Assembly: GCF_017745215.1 (NCBI RefSeq) | Contig: NZ_JAGHZV010000003.1 | Location: 62,001 to 126,000, forward strand | Direction: 5' to 3' | Origin: Sphingomonas sp. | GTDB taxonomy: Bacteria > Pseudomonadota > Alphaproteobacteria > Sphingomonadales > Sphingomonadaceae | Length of the DNA stretch: 64,000 nucleotides | Shown: positions 10,800-20,655 of the stretch, piece by piece | How the letters are laid out: each line of letters starts with the position of its first letter | Position numbering within the stretch: the stretch's first letter is position 1 | Made by a program: the position numbers and the translations under genes | Notes under the pieces: model-generated | The model's input: the letters and a program-made list of their open reading frames with translations, nothing else | Told to the model about the DNA's origin: nothing | Database searches by the model: none

Positions 10800-12392
10800 C
10801 TACGCAACCGCGAGCTTATAATCCCGGTACTGGTCCCGAAGCGCGGTCTTCAGCAGCTTCCCCGTCGCGGTATGCGGCAGCGAGTCGACGAACAATATCT
10901 CGTCCGGCAGCCACCATTTCGCGACATGCCCGGCAAGGTGCGCCTGGATCTCCTCCGCGCTCACCATGCTCCCCGGCTTGCGGACCACGAGCAGCAGCGG
11001 CCGCTCCTCCCATTTCGGGTGATGCACGCCGATCGCCGCCGCCTCGGCGACGCCCGCGCAGCCGACCGCGGCGTTTTCCAGATCGACCGAGCTGATCCAC
11101 TCCCCGCCCGACTTGATCACGTCCTTGGCCCGGTCGGTGATCTGCATCACCCCGTCGGGATGCAGCACCGCCACGTCGCCGGTATCGAACCAGTTGTCGG
11201 CGTCGACCGCATCCTCGGCCGCCTTGAAATAGCGCTTCACCACCCAGGGCCCGCGCACCTGGAGCCGCCCCGAGCTCTTGCCGTCGCGCGGCTGGACCAC
11301 GCCCTCGTCGTCGACCACGCGCAGCTCGATGCCGAAGGGCACGCGCCCCTGCTTGCACATCAGGTCCAGCCGCGCCTCATGATCCATTTCCTCCCAGCTC
11401 ACCGGCAGCGTGCCCGCGGTGCCGATCGGCGAGGTCTCGGTCATGCCCCAGAGATGCTTGATCTCGATCCCCATTCCCATGATCCGGTCGATCATCGCGC
11501 GCGGCGCCGCCGATCCGCCGATCGTGACGTGCTGCAGCGTCCGGGGCTGCTCGCCGGTCTCGTCGATGTGCTGGAACATGCCGAGCCACACCGTCGGCAC
11601 GCCCGCCGAATGGGTGACCTTCTCGCGGTTCATCAGCTCGCAGATCACCTTGGGATCGTTGACCGCCGAATAGACGAACTTCGATCCCGCCAGCGCCCCC
11701 GCGAAGGGCAGGCCCCAGGCCGCCGCATGGAACATCGGCACGATCGGCATGATCACCGATCGCGGCGACATGTTGAACACCCAGGGCGCGACTTCGGCCA
11801 TGGCGTGGATCATCGTCGAGCGATGCTCGTACAGCACGCCCTTGGGGTTGCCGGTGGTGCCGCTGGTGTAGCAGATCATGCACGGGTCGCGCTCGGGCCC
11901 CTCGTGCCAGCGATAGACGCCGTCCTCCTGCGAGATCAGCGCCTCGAACCCATCGGCGCCGTCGCTGTCGAACACGATGTAATGCTCGATGCTCGTCCAT
12001 TGCGCTCGCAGGCGATCCACGATGGGCTGGAACGCCCGGTCGTAGAACAGCACGCGGTCTTCGGCGTGGTTGGCGATGTAGACGAGCTGCTCGTCGAACA
12101 GGCGCGGGTTGATCGTGTGGATGATCCCGCCCATCCCGATCGTGCCGTACCAGGCGACGAGGTGGCGGCTGTGGTTCATCCCCAGCGTCGCGATCCGGTC
12201 GCCGGGCTTCATGCCGAGCCGCTCGAGCGCCTGCGCCAGCTTCTTCGAATCGCGCGCCACGCCGGCCCAGGTCGTGCGCGTCTCGCTGCCGTCCGCCCAG
12301 CGTGTGACATGCTCGCGCGCCCAATGTTCGCGCTCCGCATGGTCGAGCAGCCGCATCACGCGCAGCTCGAAATCCTGCATCCCTCCCAGCAT
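10800..12392 (-). CDS. Long-chain fatty-acid/acyl-CoA ligase (AMP-forming)
   Basis: 530 aa member of the ANL adenylate-forming family. The P-loop motif [12 protein letters not shown] is at ~178, the A5 motif GMTETSP at ~335, the A7 region [13 protein letters not shown] at ~420 and the A10 lysine motif [10 protein letters not shown] near the C-terminus. It activates a carboxylic acid as acyl-AMP and transfers it to CoA. Resemblance to the medium/long-chain and DmdB-like branch is general; the chain length cannot be told. The start at 12392 is preferred because GAAGGCGAG precedes it. The ATG at 12380 is an alternative, though its GGGAGGG is too close. Confidence 0.88.
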   Translation of the reverse strand: MLGGMQDFELRVMRLLDHAEREHWAREHVTRWADGSETRTTWAGVARDSKKLAQALERLGMKPGDRIATLGMNHSRHLVAWYGTIGMGGIIHTINPRLFDEQLVYIANHAEDRVLFYDRAFQPIVDRLRAQWTSIEHYIVFDSDGADGFEALISQEDGVYRWHEGPERDPCMICYTSGTTGNPKGVLYEHRSTMIHAMAEVAPWVFNMSPRSVIMPIVPMFHAAAWGLPFAGALAGSKFVYSAVNDPKVICELMNREKVTHSAGVPTVWLGMFQHIDETGEQPRTLQHVTIGGSAAPRAMIDRIMGMGIEIKHLWGMTETSPIGTAGTLPVSWEEMDHEARLDLMCKQGRVPFGIELRVVDDEGVVQPRDGKSSGRLQVRGPWVVKRYFKAAEDAVDADNWFDTGDVAVLHPDGVMQITDRAKDVIKSGGEWISSVDLENAAVGCAGVAEAAAIGVHHPKWEERPLLLVVRKPGSMVSAEEIQAHLAGHVAKWWLPDEILFVDSLPHTATGKLLKTALRDQYRDYKLAVA

Positions 12393-12442
12393 CGCTTCTC
12401 GCCTTCTCGCTCTGGCGCCTGGACTCGAGCCCATCCCTGAAT

Positions 12443-12525
12443 CGTCATCCCGGCGAAAGCCGGGACCCAGGGCCGCAGAGGACGTCGCTCGCTGCCCTGG
12501 GTCCCGGCTTTCGCCGGGATGACGG
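12443..12525. repeat. Dispersed palindromic repeat, copy 4
   Basis: Inverted arms of the CGTCATCCCGGCGAAAGCC family. It lies between dnaE and the acyl-CoA ligase gene, both on the minus strand, so here it is downstream of dnaE rather than between convergent genes. Confidence 0.95.
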
Positions 12526-12632
12526 TTGGGGTTCAACCCGGTCAAATCCGCATTCAGCTATCCCGGCGGAGTAGCAACTGTCGAGAGCGAGATGCTCCCA
12601 CCCTCCGGGATTCGAACGGTTGTTACGGGGCC

Positions 12633-15600
12633 TCAGGCCGCCACTGCCAACGTCCGCTGCGATTCGCCGAAGCTTGCCGAGGCGACGCCCGGCAGCGCGC
12701 GGATGCGGTCGAGCATCTCCTCGTCGAGGCGGAAGGTGCGGCCCAGCACGAGCTCGACTTCGCCGCGATCGCCCATCGGCCCCCACAGCCGCACGGTGCA
12801 GCGTCCGCCGCGCAGCTCGCCGATCAGCCCGGCGAGCGCAGGCAGCGCCACCGGGTCCTTCACCGCCAGCTCGAGCATCATCTGCGCCGAGCTCGCCAGC
12901 GTCTCGAACGGCTGGACGCGCTTCACCGCGGCGCGCGGCATGTCCTCGCCCGGGCGCTTGTCGAGCTCGACGGTGAGCACCGCGCAGCCGCCGGCGCGGG
13001 CGATGTCCTCCATCTCCTTCGCGACGTTCTCGTCGAAGCAGCTCGCGGGCACCATCCCGCTGGTGTCGGACAAGGTCGCCATCAGATAGCGGTTGCCGCG
13101 CGCCGAGGTGCGCCAGCGCGCATCGTCGATCAGCGCGGCGATCGTCGCGCCGACGCGCGCGCCTTCGGGGATCGGGATCTCGGGCAGGCTGGCGATCGCG
13201 CGCGCGCTGTGCGCCTTGGCGAGATGGGCATAGCGGTCGAGCGGGTGCGCCGAGAAATAATAGCCGAAGGCGTCGCGCTCGGCGTTGATCCGCTCGGCGA
13301 GCGACCAGGTCGCGCTCTGCGGCAACTGGATCGCGCCGCCGCCGCGCTCGCTCTCGCCGAACAGCCCGCCCTGCCCGCTCGTCCGGCTCTCGTGCGTGCG
13401 CTGCGCGACCGCGAGGATCGTCTCGGCCGCGGCATAGACGCCCGGCCGGTTGGGCTCGATCGCGTCGAACGCGCCCGCGCCGGCGAGCGTCTCGAGCTGG
13501 CGCTTGTTGATCAGCCGCGGATCGATCCGCCGCGCGAAATCGTCGAGGCTCTGGAAGCGGCCGCCACGCTGGCGCTCCTCGACCAGCAGCTCCATCGCCC
13601 GCTCGCCCACGCCCTTCAGCGCCGCGAGGCCATAGCGCACCGCCAGCTCGCCGTCCTTCGATTCGACCATGAACGCCGCTTCGGAGGCATTGATGTCGGG
13701 CGGGCTCGCCGTCACGCCCAAGCGCTTCATGTCCTCGGCGAACACCGCGAGCTTGTCGGTCTGGTCGATGTCGAAGCACATCGAGGCGGCGTAGAATTCG
13801 TGCGGATGGTGCGCCTTCAGCCAGGCGGTCTGATAGGCGAGCAGCGCATAGGCCGCCGCGTGGCTCTTGTTGAAGCCATAGCCGGCGAACTTGTCGATCA
13901 GGTCGAACAGCTCGTTGGCCTTGCCCGCCGGGATCCTGTGGGTCTGGGCCGACCCTTCGACGAAGGTCGCGCGCTGCGCGTCCATCTCGGCCTTGATCTT
14001 CTTGCCCATCGCGCGGCGCAGGAGGTCGGCGCCGCCCAGGCTGTAGCCGGCGAGGATCTGCGCCGCCTGCATCACCTGTTCCTGATAGACGAAGATCCCA
14101 TAGGTCTCCTTCAGGATCGGCTCGAGCAGCGCGTGCGGATAGGCGATGTCCTCCTGCCCGTTCTTGCGGCGGCCGAAGCTCGGGATATTGTCCATCGGGC
14201 CCGGGCGGTAGAGCGAGACGAGCGCGATGATGTCACCGAAGTTCGACGGGCGCACCGCCGCGAGCGTGCGCCGCATCCCGTCCGATTCCAGCTGGAACAC
14301 GCCGACGGTGTCGCCGCGCTGGAGCAACGCATAGACCTCGGGATCGTCCCAGGCGAGCGCGTCGAGGTCGACTTCGATGCCTCGGTCGGCGAGCAGCTCG
14401 ACCGCCTTCTTGAGCACCGACAGCGTCTTGAGGCCGAGGAAGTCGAACTTCACCAGCCCCGCGCCTTCGACATATTTCATGTCGAACTGGGTGACGGGCA
14501 TGTCCGAGCGCGGATCGCGGTAGAGCGGGACGAGCTGGGCGAGCGGCCGGTCGCCGATCACCACGCCCGCGGCGTGGGTCGAGCTGTGGCGCGGCAGGCC
14601 CTCAAGCTTCATCGCCAGGTCGATCAGGTGGCGGACGTTCGAATCCTGGCGGTATTCGGCGTTGAACTCGGCGACGCCGTTCAGCGCGCGGTCGAGCGTC
14701 CAGGGGTCGGTCGGCAGGTTCGGGATCAGCTTGGCGAGCCGGTCGACGTGCCCGTACCCCATCTGGAGCACGCGCCCGGTGTCCTTGAGCACCGCGCGCG
14801 CCTTCATCGTCCCGAAGGTGATGATCTGCGCGACATGGTCGCCGCCGTATTTCTGCTGGACGTAGCGGATCACTTCGCCGCGCCGGGTTTCGCAGAAGTC
14901 GATGTCGAAGTCGGGCATCGACACGCGCTCGGGGTTGAGGAAGCGCTCGAAGAGCAGCCCGAGCTTCAAGGGATCGAGATCGGTGATGGTCAGCGCCCAG
15001 GCGACCACCGAGCCCGCGCCCGAGCCGCGGCCCGGGCCCACCGGTATGTCGTGCGCCTTCGCCCATTGGATGAAGTCGGCGACGATCAGGAAGTATCCCG
15101 GGAAGCCCATCGTCACGATCGTGTCGAGCTCGAACTCGAGCCGGTCGCGATAGGCCTGGGTCCAGTCGCCCTCGGGCGCGAGGCCCTCGAGCTCGGCGAT
15201 CTTGGCGAGGCGCTTGTCGAGCCCCTTGCGCGCCTCCTCGCGCAGCATCGCCGCCTCGCCTTCGCGGTCGCCGGCGAGGCTGGGGAGGATCGGCTTGCGC
15301 TTGGGCGCCATCACCGCGCAGCGCTGCGCCACCACCAGGGTATTCGCGATCGCCTCGGGCAGGTCGGCGAACAGTGCCTTCATGTCGTTGGCGGGCTTCA
15401 TCCACGCATCGGGCGAGCTGCGCGGCCGCTCGTCGCCGGCGACGTAATTGCCGCTGGCGATGCAGAGCATCGCGTCATGCGCCTCGTGGAAATCCTGCGC
15501 GGCGAAGCAGCAGGGGTTGGTCGCGACCAGTGGCAGGTCGCGGGCATAGGCGAGCTCGAGCAGCCTGGGCTCGGCCGCGCCTTCGACCGGATCGAGCCGG

Positions 15601-16127
15601 CGGGTGATCTCGACGTACAGCCGACCGGGGAACAGCGACTCGAGCCGAGTCGCATAGGCTTCGGCGGCCGAATCCTGCCCCTCGGCGAACAGCCGGGCGA
15701 GCGCGCCCTCGCCCCCCGCGGTCAGGCAGAGCAGCCCCTCGGTGTGCCGCGCCAGCGACTCGAACGGCACATGCGCGTCCAGCTCGATCGGCCGGTCGAG
15801 GTGCGCCATCGAGACGAGCGCGCAGAGGTTGGCATAGCCGGTGTCGTCCTGCGCATAGAGCGCGAGCCAGTCGATCGCGGGCGGCGCACCCTCGGGCAGG
15901 TCGGGCCGCGCCACTGCGAGCAGCGTGCCGATCACCGGCTGCACACCCGCCTTGGCCGCCGCGTCGCCGAACATCATCGAGGCATAGAGCCCGTTGCGAT
16001 CGGCGACGCCCGCCGCCGGGAACCCCAGCTCGCGCGCGCGCTTGGCGATCGCCTTGGGCTCGATCGCCCCTTCGAGCATCGTGTACGACGAAAAGACCCT
16101 GAGGGGCACGAATCCCGAATGCGCCAT
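12633..16127 (-). CDS. dnaE: DNA polymerase III alpha subunit
   Basis: 1164 aa replicative polymerase of the C family. Order: PHP domain (1-~280), palm with PDFDIDF catalytic Asp pair (~400) and VKFDFLGL (~550), fingers (RRAMGKKIKAEM), tandem HhH region (INKRQLETLAGAG) and a C-terminal OB fold. It copies the chromosome as part of the Pol III holoenzyme. In the first PHP motif, where active PHP domains have H-x-H, this protein has R-V-F, so the PHP metal site is probably dead. Proofreading would then come from DnaQ. The ATG at 16127 gives the standard N-terminus. Confidence 0.97.
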   Translation of the reverse strand: MAHSGFVPLRVFSSYTMLEGAIEPKAIAKRARELGFPAAGVADRNGLYASMMFGDAAAKAGVQPVIGTLLAVARPDLPEGAPPAIDWLALYAQDDTGYANLCALVSMAHLDRPIELDAHVPFESLARHTEGLLCLTAGGEGALARLFAEGQDSAAEAYATRLESLFPGRLYVEITRRLDPVEGAAEPRLLELAYARDLPLVATNPCCFAAQDFHEAHDAMLCIASGNYVAGDERPRSSPDAWMKPANDMKALFADLPEAIANTLVVAQRCAVMAPKRKPILPSLAGDREGEAAMLREEARKGLDKRLAKIAELEGLAPEGDWTQAYRDRLEFELDTIVTMGFPGYFLIVADFIQWAKAHDIPVGPGRGSGAGSVVAWALTITDLDPLKLGLLFERFLNPERVSMPDFDIDFCETRRGEVIRYVQQKYGGDHVAQIITFGTMKARAVLKDTGRVLQMGYGHVDRLAKLIPNLPTDPWTLDRALNGVAEFNAEYRQDSNVRHLIDLAMKLEGLPRHSSTHAAGVVIGDRPLAQLVPLYRDPRSDMPVTQFDMKYVEGAGLVKFDFLGLKTLSVLKKAVELLADRGIEVDLDALAWDDPEVYALLQRGDTVGVFQLESDGMRRTLAAVRPSNFGDIIALVSLYRPGPMDNIPSFGRRKNGQEDIAYPHALLEPILKETYGIFVYQEQVMQAAQILAGYSLGGADLLRRAMGKKIKAEMDAQRATFVEGSAQTHRIPAGKANELFDLIDKFAGYGFNKSHAAAYALLAYQTAWLKAHHPHEFYAASMCFDIDQTDKLAVFAEDMKRLGVTASPPDINASEAAFMVESKDGELAVRYGLAALKGVGERAMELLVEERQRGGRFQSLDDFARRIDPRLINKRQLETLAGAGAFDAIEPNRPGVYAAAETILAVAQRTHESRTSGQGGLFGESERGGGAIQLPQSATWSLAERINAERDAFGYYFSAHPLDRYAHLAKAHSARAIASLPEIPIPEGARVGATIAALIDDARWRTSARGNRYLMATLSDTSGMVPASCFDENVAKEMEDIARAGGCAVLTVELDKRPGEDMPRAAVKRVQPFETLASSAQMMLELAVKDPVALPALAGLIGELRGGRCTVRLWGPMGDRGEVELVLGRTFRLDEEMLDRIRALPGVASASFGESQRTLAVAA

Positions 16128-16468
16128 GCCGGAACCTAGGGGCGCGGACCCCGATCTGCCAACCCGCAGGGCACGGATATCAACAGGAATTTCGCTATTG
16201 TAGGCGGTCCGGTGCGCGGACCCAAATCACCCGGATTCGCCCTTAATGGCCACCTCGTAAGGTACACGCCCTGACTGGCGAATCGCGGTTAATTGCGTGA
16301 AAACCATAACATCGATCAATTCGGTTCGCCGACGAAACAGAACGGTTCATCGTCGGGTCAGACAGGGGGTCTTATTGTGGCGATTGTTGGGCAACGGGAA
16401 TGAACCGCAGTTAAACCAACGGTTTAACTGAGTGTAATCTGCGTATCGCGTTTTGGAGTATCGTTGAA
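16128..16468. other. Divergent promoter region between dnaE and the CxxC protein gene
   Basis: About 340 bp with no coding frame of note and lower GC than its surroundings. It must hold the dnaE promoter (minus) and the promoter of the 16469 gene (plus). The only strong structure is the inverted repeat at 16408-16430. Confidence 0.6.
16408..16430. promoter_or_regulatory. Perfect inverted repeat, candidate operator
   Basis: CAGTTAAACC and GGTTTAACTG are perfect 10-bp arms around AAC. It lies 38 bp upstream of the ATG at 16469, without a T-run, so it fits a dimeric repressor site better than a terminator. The bound protein is unknown. Confidence 0.55.
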
Positions 16469-16909
16469 ATGACCCTGCTCTGCTCCGTCGCCGGCCATGT
16501 CGCCGAGACCAGCCACTTCCACAACCAGGGGCTCGACTTCTGCACCTGCCACCGCTGCGGCTGCGACCTCATCCGCATCGAGGAAGGCGGCGAGTGGAGC
16601 GAGGTTCCCAAGGGCTTCCGCGTCGTGTGGCGCGAGTTCGGCCGCTCGGCCGACGCCGCCTCGGTCGCGGCGCGGATGCAGCGCCTCGCCCCGCCGGCGC
16701 CGCCGCGCCGCCGCGAGCCGCGCAACGCTCGCCCCAAGCCGCGCCGCGATCGCCGCGGAAAGCCGCTGGGCGGTGCCGCCTCGGTGTTCTCGACGCTCGC
16801 CAACCTCGGCAAGCTGATCGCGGGCAACGACGTGCTCGAGGATACCGAAGGCCGGGCAATGGAAGCGAACGGCCAGTATGTGATCTGCCTGCCGAGCCTG
16901 GCGGGCTGA
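16469..16909 (+). CDS. Small CxxC-containing basic protein, unknown function
   Basis: 146 aa, not recognised. The N-terminus has clustered Cys and His residues (HFHNQGLDFCTCHRCGCDL, ~18-36) that could bind zinc. A Trp-rich segment follows, then a Pro/Arg-rich basic linker (~72-98) and a more conserved-looking C-terminus (VFSTLANLGKLIAGND). There is no signal peptide. The basic linker suggests nucleic-acid contact (inference). It is transcribed alone behind a palindromic candidate operator and is convergent with the TMEM175 gene. Codon usage matches the chromosome. Confidence 0.7.
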   Translation: MTLLCSVAGHVAETSHFHNQGLDFCTCHRCGCDLIRIEEGGEWSEVPKGFRVVWREFGRSADAASVAARMQRLAPPAPPRRREPRNARPKPRRDRRGKPLGGAASVFSTLANLGKLIAGNDVLEDTEGRAMEANGQYVICLPSLAG

Positions 16910-16956
16910 CGAAAAAGGAGCGGCGGGCGCCCTTCCTCCACGCCCGTCGGTCCCTA

Positions 16957-17004
16957 AGCGCGGTGGTGGGGGTGTTTCCTTCCTCCCACCCTCATCACCG
17001 CGCT
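16957..17004. terminator. Hairpin between convergent genes
   Basis: Arms 16957-16974 and 16987-17004 (AGCGCGGTGGTG... with its complement ending CATCACCGCGCT) pair with two mismatches around a pyrimidine-rich loop. It lies between two convergent genes, so it probably ends both transcripts. No strong T-run is present. Confidence 0.55.
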
Positions 17005-17657
17005 CAGCGTTTCGCGTCGCGCCCGAGCAGGCGCGGCAGCACCACCCGGCGCATCACCAGCGCCGCTACCGCGAGCGGCGGCAGGACATAGAGACTCGAG
17101 TCCTGCGGCAGGAAGAGCACCGTCAGGAAGATCAGCGGCATCGCCGTCGACAGGATCGCCCGCGTCCAGCGGAATTCTCGCGGTACGTCGGGCAGCATCA
17201 GCGAGGGATGCACCGCGGCATACAGCCACATCGCCGAATTCGCCGTGCCGCAGCCCACCATCGTCGTCGCCCAGAGCTTGAACGTCGAATCATCGCTGTG
17301 CTGCAGGTAGACGCCGCCCACCGTCGCCGGGATGAGCGCGACCAGCGCGAGCAGGATGAGCGTCAGCACCGTCAGCACCGCATCGACTCGCCGCAGCCGC
17401 GCGAACAGATCGCGATGGCTGATCCAGAAGATCGCCGCCACGGCGAAGCTCACCAGATAGCCGAGCACCGGCCGCGTCATCGCATGGACGAGCGCGCCGA
17501 AGTCGGTGACGTCGTGCGGCATGTGGATCTCGATCGCGGCGAGCGTGACCGCGATCGCGAACACGCCGTCCGAGACCATGATCAGCCGGTCGAGCCCGTG
17601 GCGGCGGATGTGGACGGTGAGCGCTTCTTCGGTCGCGAGCGATTCGGGTTCGCTCAC
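17004..17657 (-). CDS. TMEM175-family (DUF1211) potassium channel-like membrane protein
   Basis: 217 aa with about six transmembrane helices. The family signature is RLIMVSDGVFAIAVTLAAIEI at ~20-40, matching the R-xxx-FSDGVFAIAxT motif of TMEM175 helix 1, which lines the K+ pore. Bacterial members have one repeat and assemble as tetramers. The GTG start at 17657 overlaps the glutathione peroxidase stop (GTGA), so translation is likely coupled. Phe of the usual FSDG is Val here. Confidence 0.82.
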   Translation of the reverse strand: MSEPESLATEEALTVHIRRHGLDRLIMVSDGVFAIAVTLAAIEIHMPHDVTDFGALVHAMTRPVLGYLVSFAVAAIFWISHRDLFARLRRVDAVLTVLTLILLALVALIPATVGGVYLQHSDDSTFKLWATTMVGCGTANSAMWLYAAVHPSLMLPDVPREFRWTRAILSTAMPLIFLTVLFLPQDSSLYVLPPLAVAALVMRRVVLPRLLGRDAKR

Positions 17658-18133
17658 AGCAGCGCCTCGATGTCCTTCTCGAGCGCTTCGGGCGCCGTGG
17701 TCGGCGCATAGCGGTGGACGACCTTGCCCGCGCGATCGACGAGGAACTTGGTGAAGTTCCACTTGATCGCCTCGGAGCCGAGCAGCCCCGGCGCGTCGTG
17801 CTTGAGCGCTTCGAACAGCGGCGCGGCATCGGGGCCGTTGACGTCGACCTTGGCGAAGACCGGGAAGGTCACGTCGTAGGTGAGCGAGCAGAAGCTCGCG
17901 ATCTCGGCCGCGTCGCCCGGCTCCTGCGCGCCGAACTGGTTGCACGGGAACGCCAGCACTGCGAACCCCTGCGCCTTGTACTTGCGCCAAAGCGCCTCGA
18001 GCCCGGCATATTGCGGCGTGAACCCGCATTTCGACGCGGTGTTGACGATCAGCAGCACCTGCCCGGCCCAGGCCGAGAGATCGACCTCGCCGCCGTCGGC
18101 CGCCTTGACCGGGATTTCGGTGATCGCGCTCAT
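17654..18133 (-). CDS. Glutathione peroxidase (Cys type)
   Basis: 159 aa, the usual length. The catalytic tetrad is visible: Cys in NTASKCGFTPQY (~36), Gln in FPCNQFGAQEPG (~70) and Trp-Asn in IKWNFTKFLV (~125). The active residue is Cys rather than Sec, and a second Cys in FPCNQF suits the thioredoxin-dependent type. It reduces hydrogen peroxide and organic peroxides in the cytoplasm. The start ATG overlaps the upstream GNAT stop (ATGA) and a GGGGGG purine run lies 8 nt upstream. Confidence 0.93.
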   Translation of the reverse strand: MSAITEIPVKAADGGEVDLSAWAGQVLLIVNTASKCGFTPQYAGLEALWRKYKAQGFAVLAFPCNQFGAQEPGDAAEIASFCSLTYDVTFPVFAKVDVNGPDAAPLFEALKHDAPGLLGSEAIKWNFTKFLVDRAGKVVHRYAPTTAPEALEKDIEALL

Positions 18134-18738
18134 TTGGCATCCCCCCTTGCCAGCATCATCTCGAGGTTCTGGCGGACCCCACGCCATTCCTGCTCGAGGA
18201 TCGAATACACCACCGTATCGCGCACGCGTCCATCGGGCATGATCCGCTGGCCGCGCAGCACCCCGTCCTTCTTGGCGCCGAGCCGCTCGATCGCGCGCTG
18301 CGAGGCCTTGTTGAACCAGTCGGTGCGCAGTTGGACGCAAACGCAGCCGAGCGTCTCGAAGGCGTATTCGAGCAGCAGCAGCTTGGCCTCGGTGTTGAGC
18401 CCGGTGCGCTGGACGCGCCGTGCGTAGAAGGTCCCGCCGATCTCCACGCGGCGATTGGCCGGGTTCATCCGCAGATAGCGCGTCGAGCCGGCGACGCGGC
18501 CCTCGGCATCGAGCACGGTGAACGGCATGCCGCGGCCCTGCGCCTTCTCGCGGAAGCTATGGTCCATCCAGAGATCGACGCTCTCTGGCCCCGGCGCAAG
18601 CGAATAGAACAGCTCCCACAACCGCCCGTCGCTGCTCGCCTCGACCAGCGCATCGCGATCCTCGCGCGCGAGCGGCCGCAGCGTAACGTGGCGGCCGGCG
18701 AGCGTGGGGGTCTCGGTCCAGCTCGGTGGCGGCGTCAC
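18130..18738 (-). CDS. GNAT-family N-acetyltransferase (RimJ/RimL-like)
   Basis: 202 aa of the acetyltransf_3 type. It starts with the typical [19 protein letters not shown]. The acetyl-CoA-binding region is [16 protein letters not shown] (~117-132), followed by [20 protein letters not shown], where such enzymes keep N-xxS-xxAIe-kLG. It transfers acetyl from acetyl-CoA to an amine or protein N-terminus; the substrate is unknown. The GTG start at 18738 overlaps the lolD stop (GTGA), so it is coupled to the lipoprotein-export genes. Confidence 0.88.
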   Translation of the reverse strand: MTPPPSWTETPTLAGRHVTLRPLAREDRDALVEASSDGRLWELFYSLAPGPESVDLWMDHSFREKAQGRGMPFTVLDAEGRVAGSTRYLRMNPANRRVEIGGTFYARRVQRTGLNTEAKLLLLEYAFETLGCVCVQLRTDWFNKASQRAIERLGAKKDGVLRGQRIMPDGRVRDTVVYSILEQEWRGVRQNLEMMLARGDAK

Positions 18739-19409
18739 TCCAGCAGCCCCTCGTGCAGCCGCACCACCCGGTCCATCCGCGCCGCGAGCCGCTCGTTGTG
18801 CGTCGCGACCAGCGCCGCCGAACCCTGGCCGCGCACCAGCCGCAGGAACTCCTCGAGCACCTTGTCCGCCGTCGCCTCGTCGAGGTTGCCGGTCGGCTCG
18901 TCGGCCAGCACCAGCGCCGGCCGGTTGGCGAGCGCGCGCGCGACCGCGACGCGCTGCTGCTCGCCGCCCGAAAGCTGGTTCGGCCGGTGCGTCTCGCGCT
19001 TGTCGAGGCCCAGCGCCGCGAGCAGCTCGTGCGCGCGCGCCTCGGCGGCAGGCCGCGCCGCGCCGTGGACGAGCTGCGGCAGCACGACATTCTCGAGCGC
19101 GGTGAAATCGGGCAGCAGGTGGTGGAACTGGTAGACGAAGCCGAGACGGTCGCGGCGCACCGCCGTCCGGCCGGCGTCGTTCAGCTGCGCCGCTTCCTTG
19201 CCGCCGATGCGGATCGAGCCTTCGAACCCGCCCTCGAGCAGCCCCACCGCCTGGAGCATCGTCGACTTGCCCGAGCCGGAGGGGCCGAGCAGCGCGACGA
19301 TCTCCCCGGGCATCACCGCGAGGTCGACGCCGCGCAGCACTTCGATCGTCTCGCCGCCCTGGGTGAAGCTGCGCCGGAGACCGATCGTCTGGAGGACCGG
19401 CTCACTCAT
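18735..19409 (-). CDS. lolD: Lipoprotein-releasing ABC transporter ATP-binding protein LolD
   Basis: 224 aa ABC ATPase. Walker [10 protein letters not shown] (~42-50), Q-loop, signature [15 protein letters not shown] (~146), Walker [10 protein letters not shown] (~166) and switch His VATHNERL (~202) are all intact. With the membrane subunit from the preceding gene it lifts outer-membrane lipoproteins out of the inner membrane for LolA. It overlaps the permease gene by 8 nt and the GNAT gene by 4 nt. Confidence 0.93.
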   Translation of the reverse strand: MSEPVLQTIGLRRSFTQGGETIEVLRGVDLAVMPGEIVALLGPSGSGKSTMLQAVGLLEGGFEGSIRIGGKEAAQLNDAGRTAVRRDRLGFVYQFHHLLPDFTALENVVLPQLVHGAARPAAEARAHELLAALGLDKRETHRPNQLSGGEQQRVAVARALANRPALVLADEPTGNLDEATADKVLEEFLRLVRGQGSAALVATHNERLAARMDRVVRLHEGLLE

Positions 19410-20655
19410 AGCGGAGCACCTGCACCGGATCGGTGCGCGACGCCTTCCACGCCGGATAGAGCGTCGCGACGAAGGTGAAGAGCATCGCCATCGCGCAGAT
19501 CCCCGCGGTCTGGAACGGATCGGTCTTGGCCGGCAGGTCGGTGAGGAAGCGCATCGAGGGGTCCCAGATGTTCTGCCCCGTCACCAGCCCGATGAACGAG
19601 GCGACCTGCTGGCGGAAGGTGATGAACAGGAAGGCCAGCACGCCGCCCGCCGCGACGCCGAACGCGCCGATCGTGGTGCCTACGGTGACGAAGATCCGCA
19701 TCAGGCTGGCCGGCGTCGCCCCCATCGTCCTGAGCACCGCGATGTCGCGGCTCTTGGTACGCACCAGCATGATCAGCGACGAGACGATGTTGAACGAGGC
19801 GACGATCAGGATGATCGAGAGCACGGTGAACGAGACGACGCGATCGACCGACACCGCCTCGAACAGCTCGCGGTTCATCTGCCGCCAGTCGACGATCTGG
19901 GCGATCCCCTGCATCTTCTCGGCGAGCGGCGGCAGGATCGTGCCCACCTTGTCGGCGTCGACCGTGTCGACTTCGATCATCCCCACCGAATCGCCCATCA
20001 GCAGCAGCGTCTGCGCGTCCTGCATCGGCATGATCACGAACTGCTTGTCATAGTCGTAGACGCCGACCTCGAAGATCACCGCGACCTTGTACTGCACGAT
20101 CCGCGGCATCGTGCCGAACGGTGTGGCCGAGCCCTGGGGGCTGATGATCGCGATGTCGCTGCCGATCGTCGCGCCGAGCGACTCGGCGAGCCGCGAGCCG
20201 ATCGCGATCTGCTGCTCGCCCGGTTGCAGCTTGGCGAATCGGCCGAGCACTTCGCTGCCCTTCAGCGACGGGCTCTCGAGCATGTCGGCGACTTCCATGC
20301 CGCGGACCAGCGCGAACTCGACGCGGCCGTTGAAGCTGGCGAACAGCGGCTGCTCGATCAGCGGCGTCGCCTTGGTGATCCCCGGCGTCGCGCGCGCTTC
20401 CTTCACCACCTGCTGCCAGTTGCGCAGCTGGCCGTTGTAGCCCTGGATCACGGCGTGGCCATTGAGGCCGGTGATCTTGTCGAACAGCTCGGCGCGGAAG
20501 CCGTTCATCACGCTCATCACCACGATCAGCGCGGCGACGCCCAGCATCACCGCGCCCAGGCTGAAGCCGGCGACCACGGCGATGAAGGCCTCGCCGCGGC
20601 CGGGAAGCAGATAGCGGCGGGCGATCATCCGCTCGTAGCGCGACAACAGGATCAA
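19402..20655 (-). CDS. lolC: Lipoprotein-releasing ABC transporter permease (LolC/LolE family)
   Basis: 417 aa, the normal size for LolC/E. There is one TM near ~20-45 ([27 protein letters not shown], the strongly conserved family block), a large periplasmic MacB-type domain (~50-260) and three C-terminal TMs. As in many Alphaproteobacteria only one permease gene accompanies lolD, so it may work as a homodimer. The only starts for this N-terminus are TTG at 20655, TTG at 20646 or ATG ~20628. The first is listed but the choice is uncertain. Confidence 0.88.
   Translation of the reverse strand: MILLSRYERMIARRYLLPGRGEAFIAVVAGFSLGAVMLGVAALIVVMSVMNGFRAELFDKITGLNGHAVIQGYNGQLRNWQQVVKEARATPGITKATPLIEQPLFASFNGRVEFALVRGMEVADMLESPSLKGSEVLGRFAKLQPGEQQIAIGSRLAESLGATIGSDIAIISPQGSATPFGTMPRIVQYKVAVIFEVGVYDYDKQFVIMPMQDAQTLLLMGDSVGMIEVDTVDADKVGTILPPLAEKMQGIAQIVDWRQMNRELFEAVSVDRVVSFTVLSIILIVASFNIVSSLIMLVRTKSRDIAVLRTMGATPASLMRIFVTVGTTIGAFGVAAGGVLAFLFITFRQQVASFIGLVTGQNIWDPSMRFLTDLPAKTDPFQTAGICAMAMLFTFVATLYPAWKASRTDPVQVLRYE

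Noticed and set aside
12595..12625. Minus-strand text GTTCGAATCCCGGAGGGTGGGAG resembling a tRNA T-arm (quoted loosely)
   Set aside because: The T stem does not pair properly, there is no matching acceptor or anticodon arm and no CCA; it may be a remnant or chance.
18735..20655. Macrolide exporter MacB-like system instead of Lol
   Set aside because: The separate ATPase and permease with the conserved MSVMNGFR block fit LolD-LolC/E, and no membrane-fusion protein is nearby.
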